In this document: positions 17,241-25,858 of the stretch, piece after piece
Layout: each line of letters starts with the position of its first letter
Position numbering within the stretch: the first letter of the stretch is position 1
Program-made: the position numbers and the translations under genes
Notes under the pieces: generated by a model
The model's database searches: none
What the model saw: the letters and a program-made list of their open reading frames with translations, nothing else
Told to the model about the DNA's origin: nothing
From: Falsihalocynthiibacter halioticoli
GTDB taxonomy: Bacteria; Pseudomonadota; Alphaproteobacteria; Rhodobacterales; Rhodobacteraceae
DNA length: 64,000 nucleotides
Assembly: GCF_025802015.1 (NCBI RefSeq)
Contig: NZ_JAOYFC010000002.1
Coordinates: forward strand, 248,001 to 312,000
Direction: 5' to 3'

Positions 17241-18782
17241 TTAGTGTGTTGCTGTAGTTGCAGCTTCGACCACAGCGGGCAAAGCAGCGTTATAGTTTGT
17301 GATAAGCGCCTCGACCGAGGGGCCGATGATATCGGTGACCAAGCTTGGGTAGACACCCAAAAGCAGCGTCATGAATACAAGCGGCGCAAAGATCGCCTTT
17401 TCGAGGCTTGTCATATCCTTGATGGTTTTGAGACTCTCTTTGATGAGGTCCCCCATAACCACGCGACGATAAAGCCAGAGCGCGTAAGCCGCCGAGAAGA
17501 TGACACCCGATGCCGCAAAGAGCGCGATCCATGTGTTCACTTGGAAAATGCCCATGATAACGAGGAATTCACCAATAAAGCCCGACGTTCCAGGCAGGCC
17601 GACGTTCGCCATTGTGAAGAACATAAAGATAAGAGCGTACGCTGGCATCCGGTTTACAAGGCCACCATAGGCATCGATCTCGCGGGTGTGCATCCGATCA
17701 TAGATCACGCCCACACAGAGGAAGAGCGCGCCGGAGATAAAGCCGTGGCTGATCATCTGGAAGATCGCACCGTCGATACCTTGCTGGTTTACCGCAAAGA
17801 TACCCATGGTCACGTAACCCATGTGGGCAACGGAGGAATAGGCAATCAGTTTTTTCATGTCGTTCTGAACAAGCGCGATGAGGCTTGTGAACACAATCGC
17901 GATGGCCGAGATGATAAGAATAAAACAGGCAAGCTGCTCTGCACCAACCGGGAACATCGGCAAGCTGAACCGTAGGAAGCCATAGCCGCCCATTTTCAGC
18001 AGGATCGCCGCAAGCACAACGGAGCCTGCAGTAGGCGCTTGAACGTGTGCATCCGGAAGCCAGGTGTGGACAGGCCACATCGGCATCTTCACCGCAAAGC
18101 TGGCAAAAAACGCGAGGAACACGAGGGTCTGCGCACCGCCAATGATGCTAAAGCCCAGAATGCTAATGGTTTCGCTATTGAACTCATGCGTCAGCAGGTC
18201 AACGATATCGGTTGTTCCTGCATCCATATACATGGCGATCATCGCAACCAGCATCAGCACCGAACCGATGAAGGTATAAAGGAAGAACTTGAACGCAGCA
18301 TAGATGCGATCCTTGCCACCCCAGATACCAATGATCAGGAACATCGGGATAAGGCCCGCCTCAAAGAAGACGTAGAATAGGATCAGATCAAGCGCGACAA
18401 ACACACCGATCATCAGCGTTTCAAGGATCAAGAACGCGATCATGTATTCCTTGACGCGGGTCTTGACGTTCCAACAGGACAGAACAACCAGCGGCATCAG
18501 GAATGTGGTGAGCATCACGAACAGAACCGAGATCCCGTCAACGCCCACTTTATAGGTAAAGCCCATGATCCAGTCGGCTTCTTCGACAAACTGGAAACCG
18601 GTATTGCTCGCGTCAAAGCCCATCAGGATCGCAAGGCTCACGAGGAATGTGATCGTCGTGGCCGCAAGCGCGAGCCACTTGGTATTTCGTTGGGCAAACT
18701 CGTCATCGCCGCGCAGGAAGAGCGCAAGGATTACGGCACCAAACAGCGGAATAAATGTGACGATGGAAAGGAGGTTTTCCAT
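17241..18782 (-). CDS. nuoM: NADH-quinone oxidoreductase subunit M
   Basis: The second antiporter-like membrane subunit of complex I, 513 residues. It starts MENLLSIVTFIPLFGA and carries the conserved glutamate in FEAGLIPMFLIIGIWGG, the FAVKMPMWPVHTWLPDAHVQAPT lysine helix and MKKLIAYSSVAHMGYVT. These residues form the half-closed proton channel in known structures. It sits two bases downstream of nuoL and just upstream of nuoN. Confidence 0.96.
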   Translation of the reverse strand: MENLLSIVTFIPLFGAVILALFLRGDDEFAQRNTKWLALAATTITFLVSLAILMGFDASNTGFQFVEEADWIMGFTYKVGVDGISVLFVMLTTFLMPLVVLSCWNVKTRVKEYMIAFLILETLMIGVFVALDLILFYVFFEAGLIPMFLIIGIWGGKDRIYAAFKFFLYTFIGSVLMLVAMIAMYMDAGTTDIVDLLTHEFNSETISILGFSIIGGAQTLVFLAFFASFAVKMPMWPVHTWLPDAHVQAPTAGSVVLAAILLKMGGYGFLRFSLPMFPVGAEQLACFILIISAIAIVFTSLIALVQNDMKKLIAYSSVAHMGYVTMGIFAVNQQGIDGAIFQMISHGFISGALFLCVGVIYDRMHTREIDAYGGLVNRMPAYALIFMFFTMANVGLPGTSGFIGEFLVIMGIFQVNTWIALFAASGVIFSAAYALWLYRRVVMGDLIKESLKTIKDMTSLEKAIFAPLVFMTLLLGVYPSLVTDIIGPSVEALITNYNAALPAVVEAATTATH

Positions 18783-18784
18783 AA

Positions 18785-20914
18785 TTATTCAGCCCCTCCG
18801 CTGATAGTCATCCATGTAATGAGAACCACAAGCCCAACCACCATGGCCAAAGCATAGTGGAACAAGTAGCCCGATTGGGCGCGGCCTGCGCGTTGTGTGA
18901 AGAACGGGATAATCCCCATGGCAACCCCGTTGATGAAGCCGTCGATCACCAATCCGTCGACTTTCTTCCAGAGGAATTTACCAAGCCGCAGCGCGCCTTT
19001 CACGAAGATCACGTCATAGACCTCGTCGAAGTACCATTTGTTCAGCAGGAACTGGTACATGCGGTGCTGGCTCTTGGCCAAACGCTTCGGCAGGCTCGTA
19101 TCCTTGATGTAGAAGAGATACGCCAACCCGAGGCCCAGGAGCATCGCGACGAACGGCGATACTTTGACCCACTTAGGTGCGTGGTGTGCCTCGTCCATCA
19201 CGTGGTTATCAGGGTGTGTGTAAACAGCGCCCTGCCCTTTGGTCCAACCTGCGGCGTGAGCGGTTTCTTCACCAGGCCCATCTGTTGCGTGCTCGTCGGA
19301 GTGATCGTCATTCGTCGCAACAGCATGATCATCCGCATGATCGTCACCATGGCCGTCGGCTTCTGCAACTTCGTGATGGGATGGAACGCCGTAGAACTTG
19401 TTCACATCGTCGTGGCTTCCAAAGAAGCTGCCGAACCAGATCATGCCCGAGAGAACCGCACCAAGCGCGAGTACACCGAGCGGGATCAACATAACCATTG
19501 GGCTTTCATGCGCGTGATCATGCGTGTGCTTATCGCCACGCGCCTCGCCAAAGAAAGTCATGAACATCAGGCGCCAGCTATAGAAGCTTGTCATGAAGGC
19601 CGCGATAACCAGCATCCAGAAGGCATAGAGCCCAACGCCAGTATGCGCGCCCCAAGCACTCTCGATAATCGCGTCTTTAGACAGGAAGCCCGCGAAACCG
19701 ATTGTTGTAAGCGGAACACCGACACCGGTAATGGCAAGCGTACCAATCAGCATCGCATAATATGTCATCGGAATTTTCTTCCGCAGACCGCCGTAATGGC
19801 GCATGTCTTGCTCGTGATGCATGGCGTGGATCACCGAGCCGGCACCAAGGAAGAGCATCGCTTTAAAGAATGCGTGCGTGAAGAGGTGGAACATCGCAGC
19901 GGAGTAAACACCAACACCCGCAGCAACGAACATATACCCGAGCTGTGAACAGGTAGAGTAAGCAATCACACGTTTAATATCGTTCTGAACGAGGCCAACA
20001 GTAGCGGCAAAGAACGCTGTTGTTGCACCGATCACAACGATGATCGAGGTTGCCGTTGGCGCAAATTCCATCAGCGGCGACATGCGACAAACGAGGAAAA
20101 CACCCGCGGTAACCATTGTCGCGGCGTGGATCAGGGCCGAAACAGGTGTCGGGCCTTCCATCGCGTCCGGAAGCCAAGTGTGGAGGAAAAGCTGCGCTGA
20201 TTTACCCATCGCACCAATGAACAGCAGGAAGGCCAGAAGGTTGGCCGCATTCCAATCGGTCCAGAGGAAATGAAGCTCTGTTTCTGCGAGGGTTGGCGCG
20301 GCGGCGAACACATCGTCGAAGTTGATCGAACCTGTGAGCATGAAGAGGCCGACGATCCCGAGCACAAAACCAAAGTCACCAACGCGGTTCACGATAAACG
20401 CTTTCATCGCAGCGGCATTCGCGCTTGGTTTGCGGTAGTAGAAGCCGATCAGCAAGTATGAGGCAACGCCCACGCCTTCCCAGCCAAAGAACATCTGAAC
20501 GAGGTTGTCCGCTGTCACCAGCATCAGCATCGTAAAGGTAAAGAAGCTAAGGTAGGCAAAGAACCGTGGCTTATAGCTTTCGCCCTTTTTCCACTGGGGA
20601 TCATGATCCATATACCCAAAGGAATAGAGGTGAACGAGGCTTGATACGGTCGTCACAACGATCAACATGATCGCGGTAAGACGATCTAGACGAATTGACC
20701 AAGAAGTATCCAGCGCGCCGGACTGAATCCACGTCAGGATGTGGATATAGCGGGTCTCGCCATCAAATCCGAGGAACACGATCCAGCTCAGGAATGCAGC
20801 AAGGAACAACAGTCCCGTTGTTACATACTGTGCGCCTTTCTCGCCGATGTAGCGCCAGCCAAAGCCGGCGATCAACGCGCCCACGAGCGGGGCAAAGAGA
20901 ATGATTTTTTCCAT
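18785..20914 (-). CDS. nuoL: NADH-quinone oxidoreductase subunit L
   Basis: The distal proton-pumping subunit of complex I, 709 residues, with the long lateral helix near its C-terminus. Visible are the YMDHDPQWKKGESYKPRF N-terminal loop, FFGWEGVGVASYLLIGFYY (channel glutamate), KSAQLFLHTWLPDAMEGPTPVSALIHAATMV and DIKRVIAYSTCSQLGYM. A loop around residues 510-575 is packed with His and Asp (GDDHADDH, DDHSDEH, plus KHTHDHAHE earlier), far richer than in E. coli NuoL; it may bind metal or simply be a hydrophilic insert. Confidence 0.96.
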   Translation of the reverse strand: MEKIILFAPLVGALIAGFGWRYIGEKGAQYVTTGLLFLAAFLSWIVFLGFDGETRYIHILTWIQSGALDTSWSIRLDRLTAIMLIVVTTVSSLVHLYSFGYMDHDPQWKKGESYKPRFFAYLSFFTFTMLMLVTADNLVQMFFGWEGVGVASYLLIGFYYRKPSANAAAMKAFIVNRVGDFGFVLGIVGLFMLTGSINFDDVFAAAPTLAETELHFLWTDWNAANLLAFLLFIGAMGKSAQLFLHTWLPDAMEGPTPVSALIHAATMVTAGVFLVCRMSPLMEFAPTATSIIVVIGATTAFFAATVGLVQNDIKRVIAYSTCSQLGYMFVAAGVGVYSAAMFHLFTHAFFKAMLFLGAGSVIHAMHHEQDMRHYGGLRKKIPMTYYAMLIGTLAITGVGVPLTTIGFAGFLSKDAIIESAWGAHTGVGLYAFWMLVIAAFMTSFYSWRLMFMTFFGEARGDKHTHDHAHESPMVMLIPLGVLALGAVLSGMIWFGSFFGSHDDVNKFYGVPSHHEVAEADGHGDDHADDHAVATNDDHSDEHATDGPGEETAHAAGWTKGQGAVYTHPDNHVMDEAHHAPKWVKVSPFVAMLLGLGLAYLFYIKDTSLPKRLAKSQHRMYQFLLNKWYFDEVYDVIFVKGALRLGKFLWKKVDGLVIDGFINGVAMGIIPFFTQRAGRAQSGYLFHYALAMVVGLVVLITWMTISGGAE

Positions 20915-20920
20915 GATGCC

Positions 20921-21226
20921 CTAGCCCTTCATCACATTGACGTCTTCAACCGCGATGGTGCCACGGTTACGGAAGAAAACCACAAGGATCGCAAGGCCGA
21001 TGGCGGCCTCGGCGGCGGCAACCGTGAGGATAAACAGGGTAAACACCTGCCCCACAAGATCGCCCAAGAAGCTTGAGAAAGCGACGAAGTTGATGTTGAC
21101 CGCGAGCAACATGAGCTCGATCGACATCAGGATCACGATCACATTTTTCCGGTTCAGGAAGATCCCGAAAATCCCGATGACGAACAAAGCCGCCGCCACC
21201 GCTAGATAATGCTCAAGTCCGACCAT
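20921..21226 (-). CDS. nuoK: NADH-quinone oxidoreductase subunit K
   Basis: A three-helix subunit (101 residues) of the complex I membrane arm. It has the two intramembrane glutamates needed for proton transfer: one in VILMSIELMLLAVNINF (residue 36) and one in TVAAAEAAIGLAILV (residue 72). The upstream gap to nuoJ (21227-21313) contains two small hairpins; the ribosome site is ACGAGGACTGAAAT. Confidence 0.96.
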   Translation of the reverse strand: MVGLEHYLAVAAALFVIGIFGIFLNRKNVIVILMSIELMLLAVNINFVAFSSFLGDLVGQVFTLFILTVAAAEAAIGLAILVVFFRNRGTIAVEDVNVMKG

Positions 21227-21313
21227 ATTTCAGTCCTCGTCCTTCTCGTTCTTCGTTGCGCGGTATGTTCCGCGCGCGTTCAATCGCGCCCATTTTTCAG
21301 GGCGCTTGTTCTT

Positions 21314-21931
21314 TTACGACAAGCCCTGTCCCGGCTTTACGTCGATAACTTCCATGGCTTTCGCAGGGTCGCGGTGCATCTGGGCAAGCACATCCTGACG
21401 CTTCACATCCTTGCGGTGTGTCATTGTCAGAAGAATTGCGCCAATCATCGCCACGAGCAGGATCAGACCCGCGCCTTGGAAGAGATAGATGTAATCGTCA
21501 TAGATGATTTGGCCGAGCGCCGCAGTGTTCTGTACATCATCCGCTGCGGGAGCAGCAGACATCAGCGAAGATTGCGCCGTATCAGCAAACTGCCAAACGG
21601 TGATTGCAAGGCCGATTTCCATCAGCAACACCACACCAATCAGAATGGCGAAGGGTACAAACGTCGCCATTTCCCCGCGTAATTCAGCGAAATCAACATC
21701 AAGCATCATCACCACAAAGAGGAAGAGAACCGCGACGGCCCCCACGTATACGATCACCAGAAGCATCGCCACGAACTCCGCTCCAAGCAGAACAAATAGC
21801 CCTGCTGAAGAAATGAACGCGAGGATAAGCCACAGCACCGAGTGCACAGGGTTGCGAGACACAACCACGAACAGCCCCGCCGTGACCACGGTGATCGCGA
21901 AGACATAAAAGGCGAAATCTGCAATGCCCAT
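21314..21931 (-). CDS. nuoJ: NADH-quinone oxidoreductase subunit J
   Basis: A membrane subunit of complex I with five spans (205 residues). The conserved TM3 region appears as FVAMLLVIVYVGAVAVLFLFVVMML, which contains the pi-bulge helix that moves in the catalytic cycle. Before it lies NPVHSVLWLILAFISSAGLF. The C-terminal 35 residues are soluble (THRKDVKRQDV). It is separated from nuoI by 102 bases and from nuoK by 87 bases, wider gaps than elsewhere in the operon. Confidence 0.95.
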   Translation of the reverse strand: MGIADFAFYVFAITVVTAGLFVVVSRNPVHSVLWLILAFISSAGLFVLLGAEFVAMLLVIVYVGAVAVLFLFVVMMLDVDFAELRGEMATFVPFAILIGVVLLMEIGLAITVWQFADTAQSSLMSAAPAADDVQNTAALGQIIYDDYIYLFQGAGLILLVAMIGAILLTMTHRKDVKRQDVLAQMHRDPAKAMEVIDVKPGQGLS

Positions 21932-22033
21932 TTTACTGTCCTTCTTCCTGTCCCCTGCGGGACGTTTCTCTGCCCTCTTGGGGCGTTGTCTTCTGGCGCC
22001 GGACGTGCTGCCGATGCCTGTTATGCGCGACCC

Positions 22034-22525
22034 TTAGCGGTAAGGCGCATCAATCTCGAGGTTCCGCGCAATCTCGGCTTCCCATTGTTCGCCGTTGGAA
22101 AGGAGTTTTTCCTTGTCATAGAAAAGCTCTTCGCGGGTTTCAGTGGCGAACTCGAAGTTCGGCCCTTCGACAATCGCATCCACCGGACAGGCTTCTTGGC
22201 AGAAACCGCAGTAGATGCATTTAGTCATGTCTATGTCGTACCGCGTTGTGCGGCGGCTACCGTCTTCGCGTGGCTCAGCGTCAATTGTGATCGCCTGTGC
22301 GGGGCAAACCGCTTCGCAAAGCTTACATGCGATGCAACGCTCTTCGCCATTCGGATAACGGCGCAGCGCGTGTTCGCCACGGAAACGCGGGCTGATTGGC
22401 CCTTTTTCATGCGGGTAGTTGATCGTTGCTTTGGGGGCAAAGAAATACTTCAACCCAAGCTGGAAGCCCTTAACGAAATCCGCCAGCAGGAAGTATTTCG
22501 CGGCGCGGGTGTAATCCATAGCCAT
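22034..22525 (-). CDS. nuoI: NADH-quinone oxidoreductase subunit I
   Basis: A peripheral-arm subunit carrying two 4Fe-4S clusters (N6a, N6b) on the path to quinone. The 163-residue product has the two classic ferredoxin motifs CIACKLCEAVCP and CIYCGFCQEACP and the YPHEKGPISPRFRGEHALRRY segment. The open frame runs back into nuoH, but MAMDYTRAAKYF at 22525 is chosen because it fits the family and begins just after the nuoH stop; an ATG at 22519 is also possible. Confidence 0.96.
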   Translation of the reverse strand: MAMDYTRAAKYFLLADFVKGFQLGLKYFFAPKATINYPHEKGPISPRFRGEHALRRYPNGEERCIACKLCEAVCPAQAITIDAEPREDGSRRTTRYDIDMTKCIYCGFCQEACPVDAIVEGPNFEFATETREELFYDKEKLLSNGEQWEAEIARNLEIDAPYR

Positions 22526-22527
22526 AA

Positions 22528-23565
22528 TCAGCCTCCGATCGCCCAGCGGGCATAGGCTCCGCCAAAGGCACCAAATTGAGCAAGGAACGCAACGATCACG
22601 ACCCAAGCCAGCGACAGCGGCAGGAATACTTTCCAACCAATGCGCATGAGTTGGTCATAGCGGTAACGCGGTGTAATCGCTTTAACCATCGCGAAGATGA
22701 AGAAGAAGAACGCCATCTTGCCGACCATCCAGAGCACACCATCAGGCAGGCCCGGAATTGGCGACAGCCAGCCGCCGAAGAACAACAAGCTCATCAGGGC
22801 GCACATCAGGAAGATCGCGATATATTCGCCTGCCATAAAGAGCAGGAACGGAGTCGCGGAGTATTCAACCTGATAACCGGCCACAAGCTCGGATTCCGCT
22901 TCGGGAAGATCGAAAGGTGGGCGGTTTGTTTCGGCCAAGGCGCTGATAAAGAACAGGAATACCATCGGCAAATGCGGCAACCAGTACCAGCTAAAGAAGC
23001 CGTAAGCACCATCTTGAGCACGCACGATGTCGCTAAAGTTCATTGAACCGGTCGAAAGGATCACACCGATAATGATCAGTCCGATCGACACTTCGTAAGA
23101 GATCATCTGCGCTGCGGAACGAAGCGAACCAAGGAATGGATACTTCGAGTTCGAGGCCCAACCGCCCATGATCACGCCATAAACTTCAAGCGAGGACACC
23201 GCGAACACAAAGAGGATCGCCACGTTGATATCGGAAAGAACCCAGCCGTCATTGAACGGGATCACTGCCCAAGCCACCATCGCCAAAACAAAGCTTGTCA
23301 GCGGAGCGAGAAAGTAAACCGGTTTATCGGCACCTGCGGGCACCACGACCTCTTTGACGACATATTTCAACGCGTCAGCAACAGATTGCAAAACACCCCA
23401 TGCCCCAACAACGTTCGGACCGCGGCGCATCTGAACCGCCGCCCAGATCTTCCGGTCGCCATAGACCAGAAACAGAAGGGAAATCATCACAAACGCCACG
23501 ACAGCAAGACACTGCGCGACGATGATCACAAAGATTCCCCAAGGGGTTGAAAAGAACTCAGCCAT
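22528..23565 (-). CDS. nuoH: NADH-quinone oxidoreductase subunit H
   Basis: NuoH joins the peripheral and membrane arms and forms part of the quinone chamber. The 345-residue product has eight or so spans, the QMRRGPNVVGAWGVLQSVADALK loop, SVGLI-like helices and the acidic loop ETNRPPFDLPEAESELVAGYQVEYS that lines the quinone channel. GAGGATCT precedes the ATG. A 270-base spacer separates it from nuoG. Confidence 0.96.
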   Translation of the reverse strand: MAEFFSTPWGIFVIIVAQCLAVVAFVMISLLFLVYGDRKIWAAVQMRRGPNVVGAWGVLQSVADALKYVVKEVVVPAGADKPVYFLAPLTSFVLAMVAWAVIPFNDGWVLSDINVAILFVFAVSSLEVYGVIMGGWASNSKYPFLGSLRSAAQMISYEVSIGLIIIGVILSTGSMNFSDIVRAQDGAYGFFSWYWLPHLPMVFLFFISALAETNRPPFDLPEAESELVAGYQVEYSATPFLLFMAGEYIAIFLMCALMSLLFFGGWLSPIPGLPDGVLWMVGKMAFFFFIFAMVKAITPRYRYDQLMRIGWKVFLPLSLAWVVIVAFLAQFGAFGGAYARWAIGG

Positions 23566-23835
23566 AGATCCTCACACCGTCGGTATCCCAATTTCTGTGC
23601 CACCCGCTCGGGCGCGTGGCGCCTGTGTTTCGAGCGCGGTCGCGAGGGAATGGGTTTGGTGTGCTGTAAACAGCATCCCCACACCAATTTCCACCCTCAA
23701 CATTCGCAATTGCGCCCCACACGGGCACAAAAATTCTTTGTTGCGCAAATACATCCGCGAAAGGCGCGCTTACAGCAGGTCGCCCTGCCCCCATGCGCCT
23801 AACATCTGCGGCGATATGTCTTTGCGTTTGTTGCA
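23566..23835. other. 270-base spacer between nuoG and nuoH
   Basis: The spacer holds a 60-codon minus-strand ORF (23572-23754) starting MYLRNKEFLCPCGAQL whose TGA stop overlaps the nuoH ribosome site. I recognise no family in it, and its codons do not show clear coding bias by eye. No strong hairpin or promoter stands out. It may be a small operon gene or a remnant. Confidence 0.3.
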
Positions 23836-25854
23836 TTATTCTGCTGCTACGGCCTCTTGGCTGCGTGCTTTTACATTGGCGGAGAGCTCGGCCATAAGCT
23901 GGCTCGCCCGCGCAATCGGGTTGGTCAGATAGAAATCTGTTACCGCATTCACGAAATCCGCTTTGGCCGGTTTGCGCAGCGGCACCCGTTTCCATGCGTT
24001 TTCCGGCACTTCGTCGATATTGCCAAGGTGCGGAACAGCCTCGATCAAGGCCTGGCGGAGCGCCCCAAGGGAATCATACGGCAATGTCGCGCCAAGCTCG
24101 GCGGATAGCGCACGTAGGATCGCCCAGTTTTCTTTGGCTTCGCCCGGCGCGAACCCTGCGCGTTGCGCAAGCTGCGGTCGGCCTTCGGTATTCACGAAAA
24201 CACCGCTCTCTTCGGTATATGCAGCAGAAGGCAGGATCACGTCAGCGCGATGCGCCCCGCGATCTCCGTGGCTGCCTTGATAGATTACAAATGCACCTGG
24301 CGCGATTTCGATTTCATCCGCACCAAGGTTGTAAACAGCTTCAGCACCATCAAGCGCCGCTGTTACGCCGCCTTCTGTCACTGCGCCAACATCAATCGCG
24401 CCCACGCGGCTCGCAGCCGTGTGCAGCACCATGAATTTGCTTTCAGTGGTTTCGGCAAACTTCATCGCTTGGCTCAAAACAGCCTCGCCGTCAGCTTCTT
24501 GAAGCGCACCTTGGCCAACGATCACGATGGTGTCTTTGCCGAGCGCGTCTGTATGTTCACCTTCGTTCAGCTTCACCAGATCTGCGCGGCTCGTACCAAG
24601 ATGGAAATATTCATATGTCAGGTCAGCCGCTTCACCAATCACACCGATTTTCGCGCCTGCAAGCCAAGCTTTGCGGATGCGCGCGTTCAGAACGGGCGCT
24701 TCCACGCGTGGGTTGGTGCCGATGAGCATGATCGCTTTCGCGGTATCAAGGTCCTCGACAGTTGCCGTGCCAACATAGGCGGAGCGGTTACCTGTTGGCA
24801 GTTTCGCGCCATCAGTACGGCACTCAACGTTGCCGCCCTGCCCCTCTACCAATTGCTTAAGCGCAAAGGCTGCTTCGACGGGCGCAAGATCGCCAACCAG
24901 ACCGGCCAGTTTCTTCCCCTTAATGCCAGCGGCCGCCGCAGCGAGCGCTTCACCCCAGCTTGCTTTGCGGAGCTTACCGTTTTCACGGATATATGGCGTA
25001 TCAAGGCGCTGACGACGTAGACCATCCCAAACAAAGCGCGTCTTATCGGAAATCCACTCCTCGTTCACACCGTCGTTGTTGCGCGGAACAATCCGCTTCA
25101 CTTCACGGCCCTTGGTGTCGACGCGGATGTTGCTACCGAGCGCGTCCATCACGTCGATGGTTTCGGTCTTGGTCAATTCCCACGGACGGACGGTAAAGGC
25201 ATAGGGTTTGCTGGTCAGCGCACCAACGGGGCAAAGATCAATGATGTTGCCTTGAAGGTTGCTGTCGAGCGTTTCGTTTAGATAGCTTGTGATTTCCGCA
25301 TCTTCGCCACGGCCAGTTTGGCCCATCTGCGAAATGCCGGCAACCTCGGTTGTAAACCGCACGCAGCGTGTACAAGAGATACAGCGGGTCATCGTTGTTG
25401 AAACCAGCGGGCCGAGATCAAGATCATCTACTGCGCGCTTTGGCTCATTGTAACGGTTCTCAGAGATACCATAGGCCATCGCCTGATCCTGAAGATCGCA
25501 CTCGCCACCCTGATCGCAAATCGGGCAATCCAGCGGGTGGTTGATGAGCATAAACTCCATCACACCTTCGCGGGCCTTCTTCACCATAGGAGAGTTTGTT
25601 TTCACAACAGGCGGCTGTCCCTCTGGGCCAGGGCGCAAATCGCGCACCTGCATCGCACAAGACGCTGTTGGCTTGGGCGGTCCGCCCACAACCTCAACAA
25701 GGCACATCCGGCAGTTGCCAGCAATCGTCAGACGCTCGTGATAACAGAACCGCGGAATTTCAACGCCAGCCTGCTCGCACGCCTGAATAAGAGTCATCGC
25801 GGGATCAACTTCGATCTCTGTCTCGTCGATGATGATTTTGCGTAGGTCAGTCAT
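23836..25854 (-). CDS. nuoG: NADH-quinone oxidoreductase subunit G
   Basis: The largest peripheral subunit, 672 residues, carrying clusters N1b, N4 and N5. The ferredoxin domain has FCYHERLTIAGNCRMCLVEV (C37, C48, C51) and a later CAMQ; HPLDCPICDQGGECDLQ supplies N5 with its histidine ligand; CISCTRCVRF and CPVGAL supply N4. The rest is a molybdopterin-oxidoreductase-like domain without the cofactor. The extra N7 cysteines seen in E. coli are not evident. The protein ends AVAAE, as does NuoF. Four bases separate it from nuoF. Confidence 0.96.
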   Translation of the reverse strand: MTDLRKIIIDETEIEVDPAMTLIQACEQAGVEIPRFCYHERLTIAGNCRMCLVEVVGGPPKPTASCAMQVRDLRPGPEGQPPVVKTNSPMVKKAREGVMEFMLINHPLDCPICDQGGECDLQDQAMAYGISENRYNEPKRAVDDLDLGPLVSTTMTRCISCTRCVRFTTEVAGISQMGQTGRGEDAEITSYLNETLDSNLQGNIIDLCPVGALTSKPYAFTVRPWELTKTETIDVMDALGSNIRVDTKGREVKRIVPRNNDGVNEEWISDKTRFVWDGLRRQRLDTPYIRENGKLRKASWGEALAAAAAGIKGKKLAGLVGDLAPVEAAFALKQLVEGQGGNVECRTDGAKLPTGNRSAYVGTATVEDLDTAKAIMLIGTNPRVEAPVLNARIRKAWLAGAKIGVIGEAADLTYEYFHLGTSRADLVKLNEGEHTDALGKDTIVIVGQGALQEADGEAVLSQAMKFAETTESKFMVLHTAASRVGAIDVGAVTEGGVTAALDGAEAVYNLGADEIEIAPGAFVIYQGSHGDRGAHRADVILPSAAYTEESGVFVNTEGRPQLAQRAGFAPGEAKENWAILRALSAELGATLPYDSLGALRQALIEAVPHLGNIDEVPENAWKRVPLRKPAKADFVNAVTDFYLTNPIARASQLMAELSANVKARSQEAVAAE

Positions 25855-25858
25855 GGGC

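Noticed and set aside
17106..17975. 289-codon plus-strand ORF antisense to nuoM/nuoN
   Set aside because: Its composition (many Arg, His, Asp) is that of a shadow frame over membrane-protein genes.
18857..19948. 363-codon plus-strand ORF antisense to nuoL
   Set aside because: It is a shadow of nuoL; no motif or ribosome site supports it.
23558..23995. 145-codon minus-strand ORF across the nuoG end
   Set aside because: It overlaps nuoG out of frame and runs into nuoH; composition is not protein-like.
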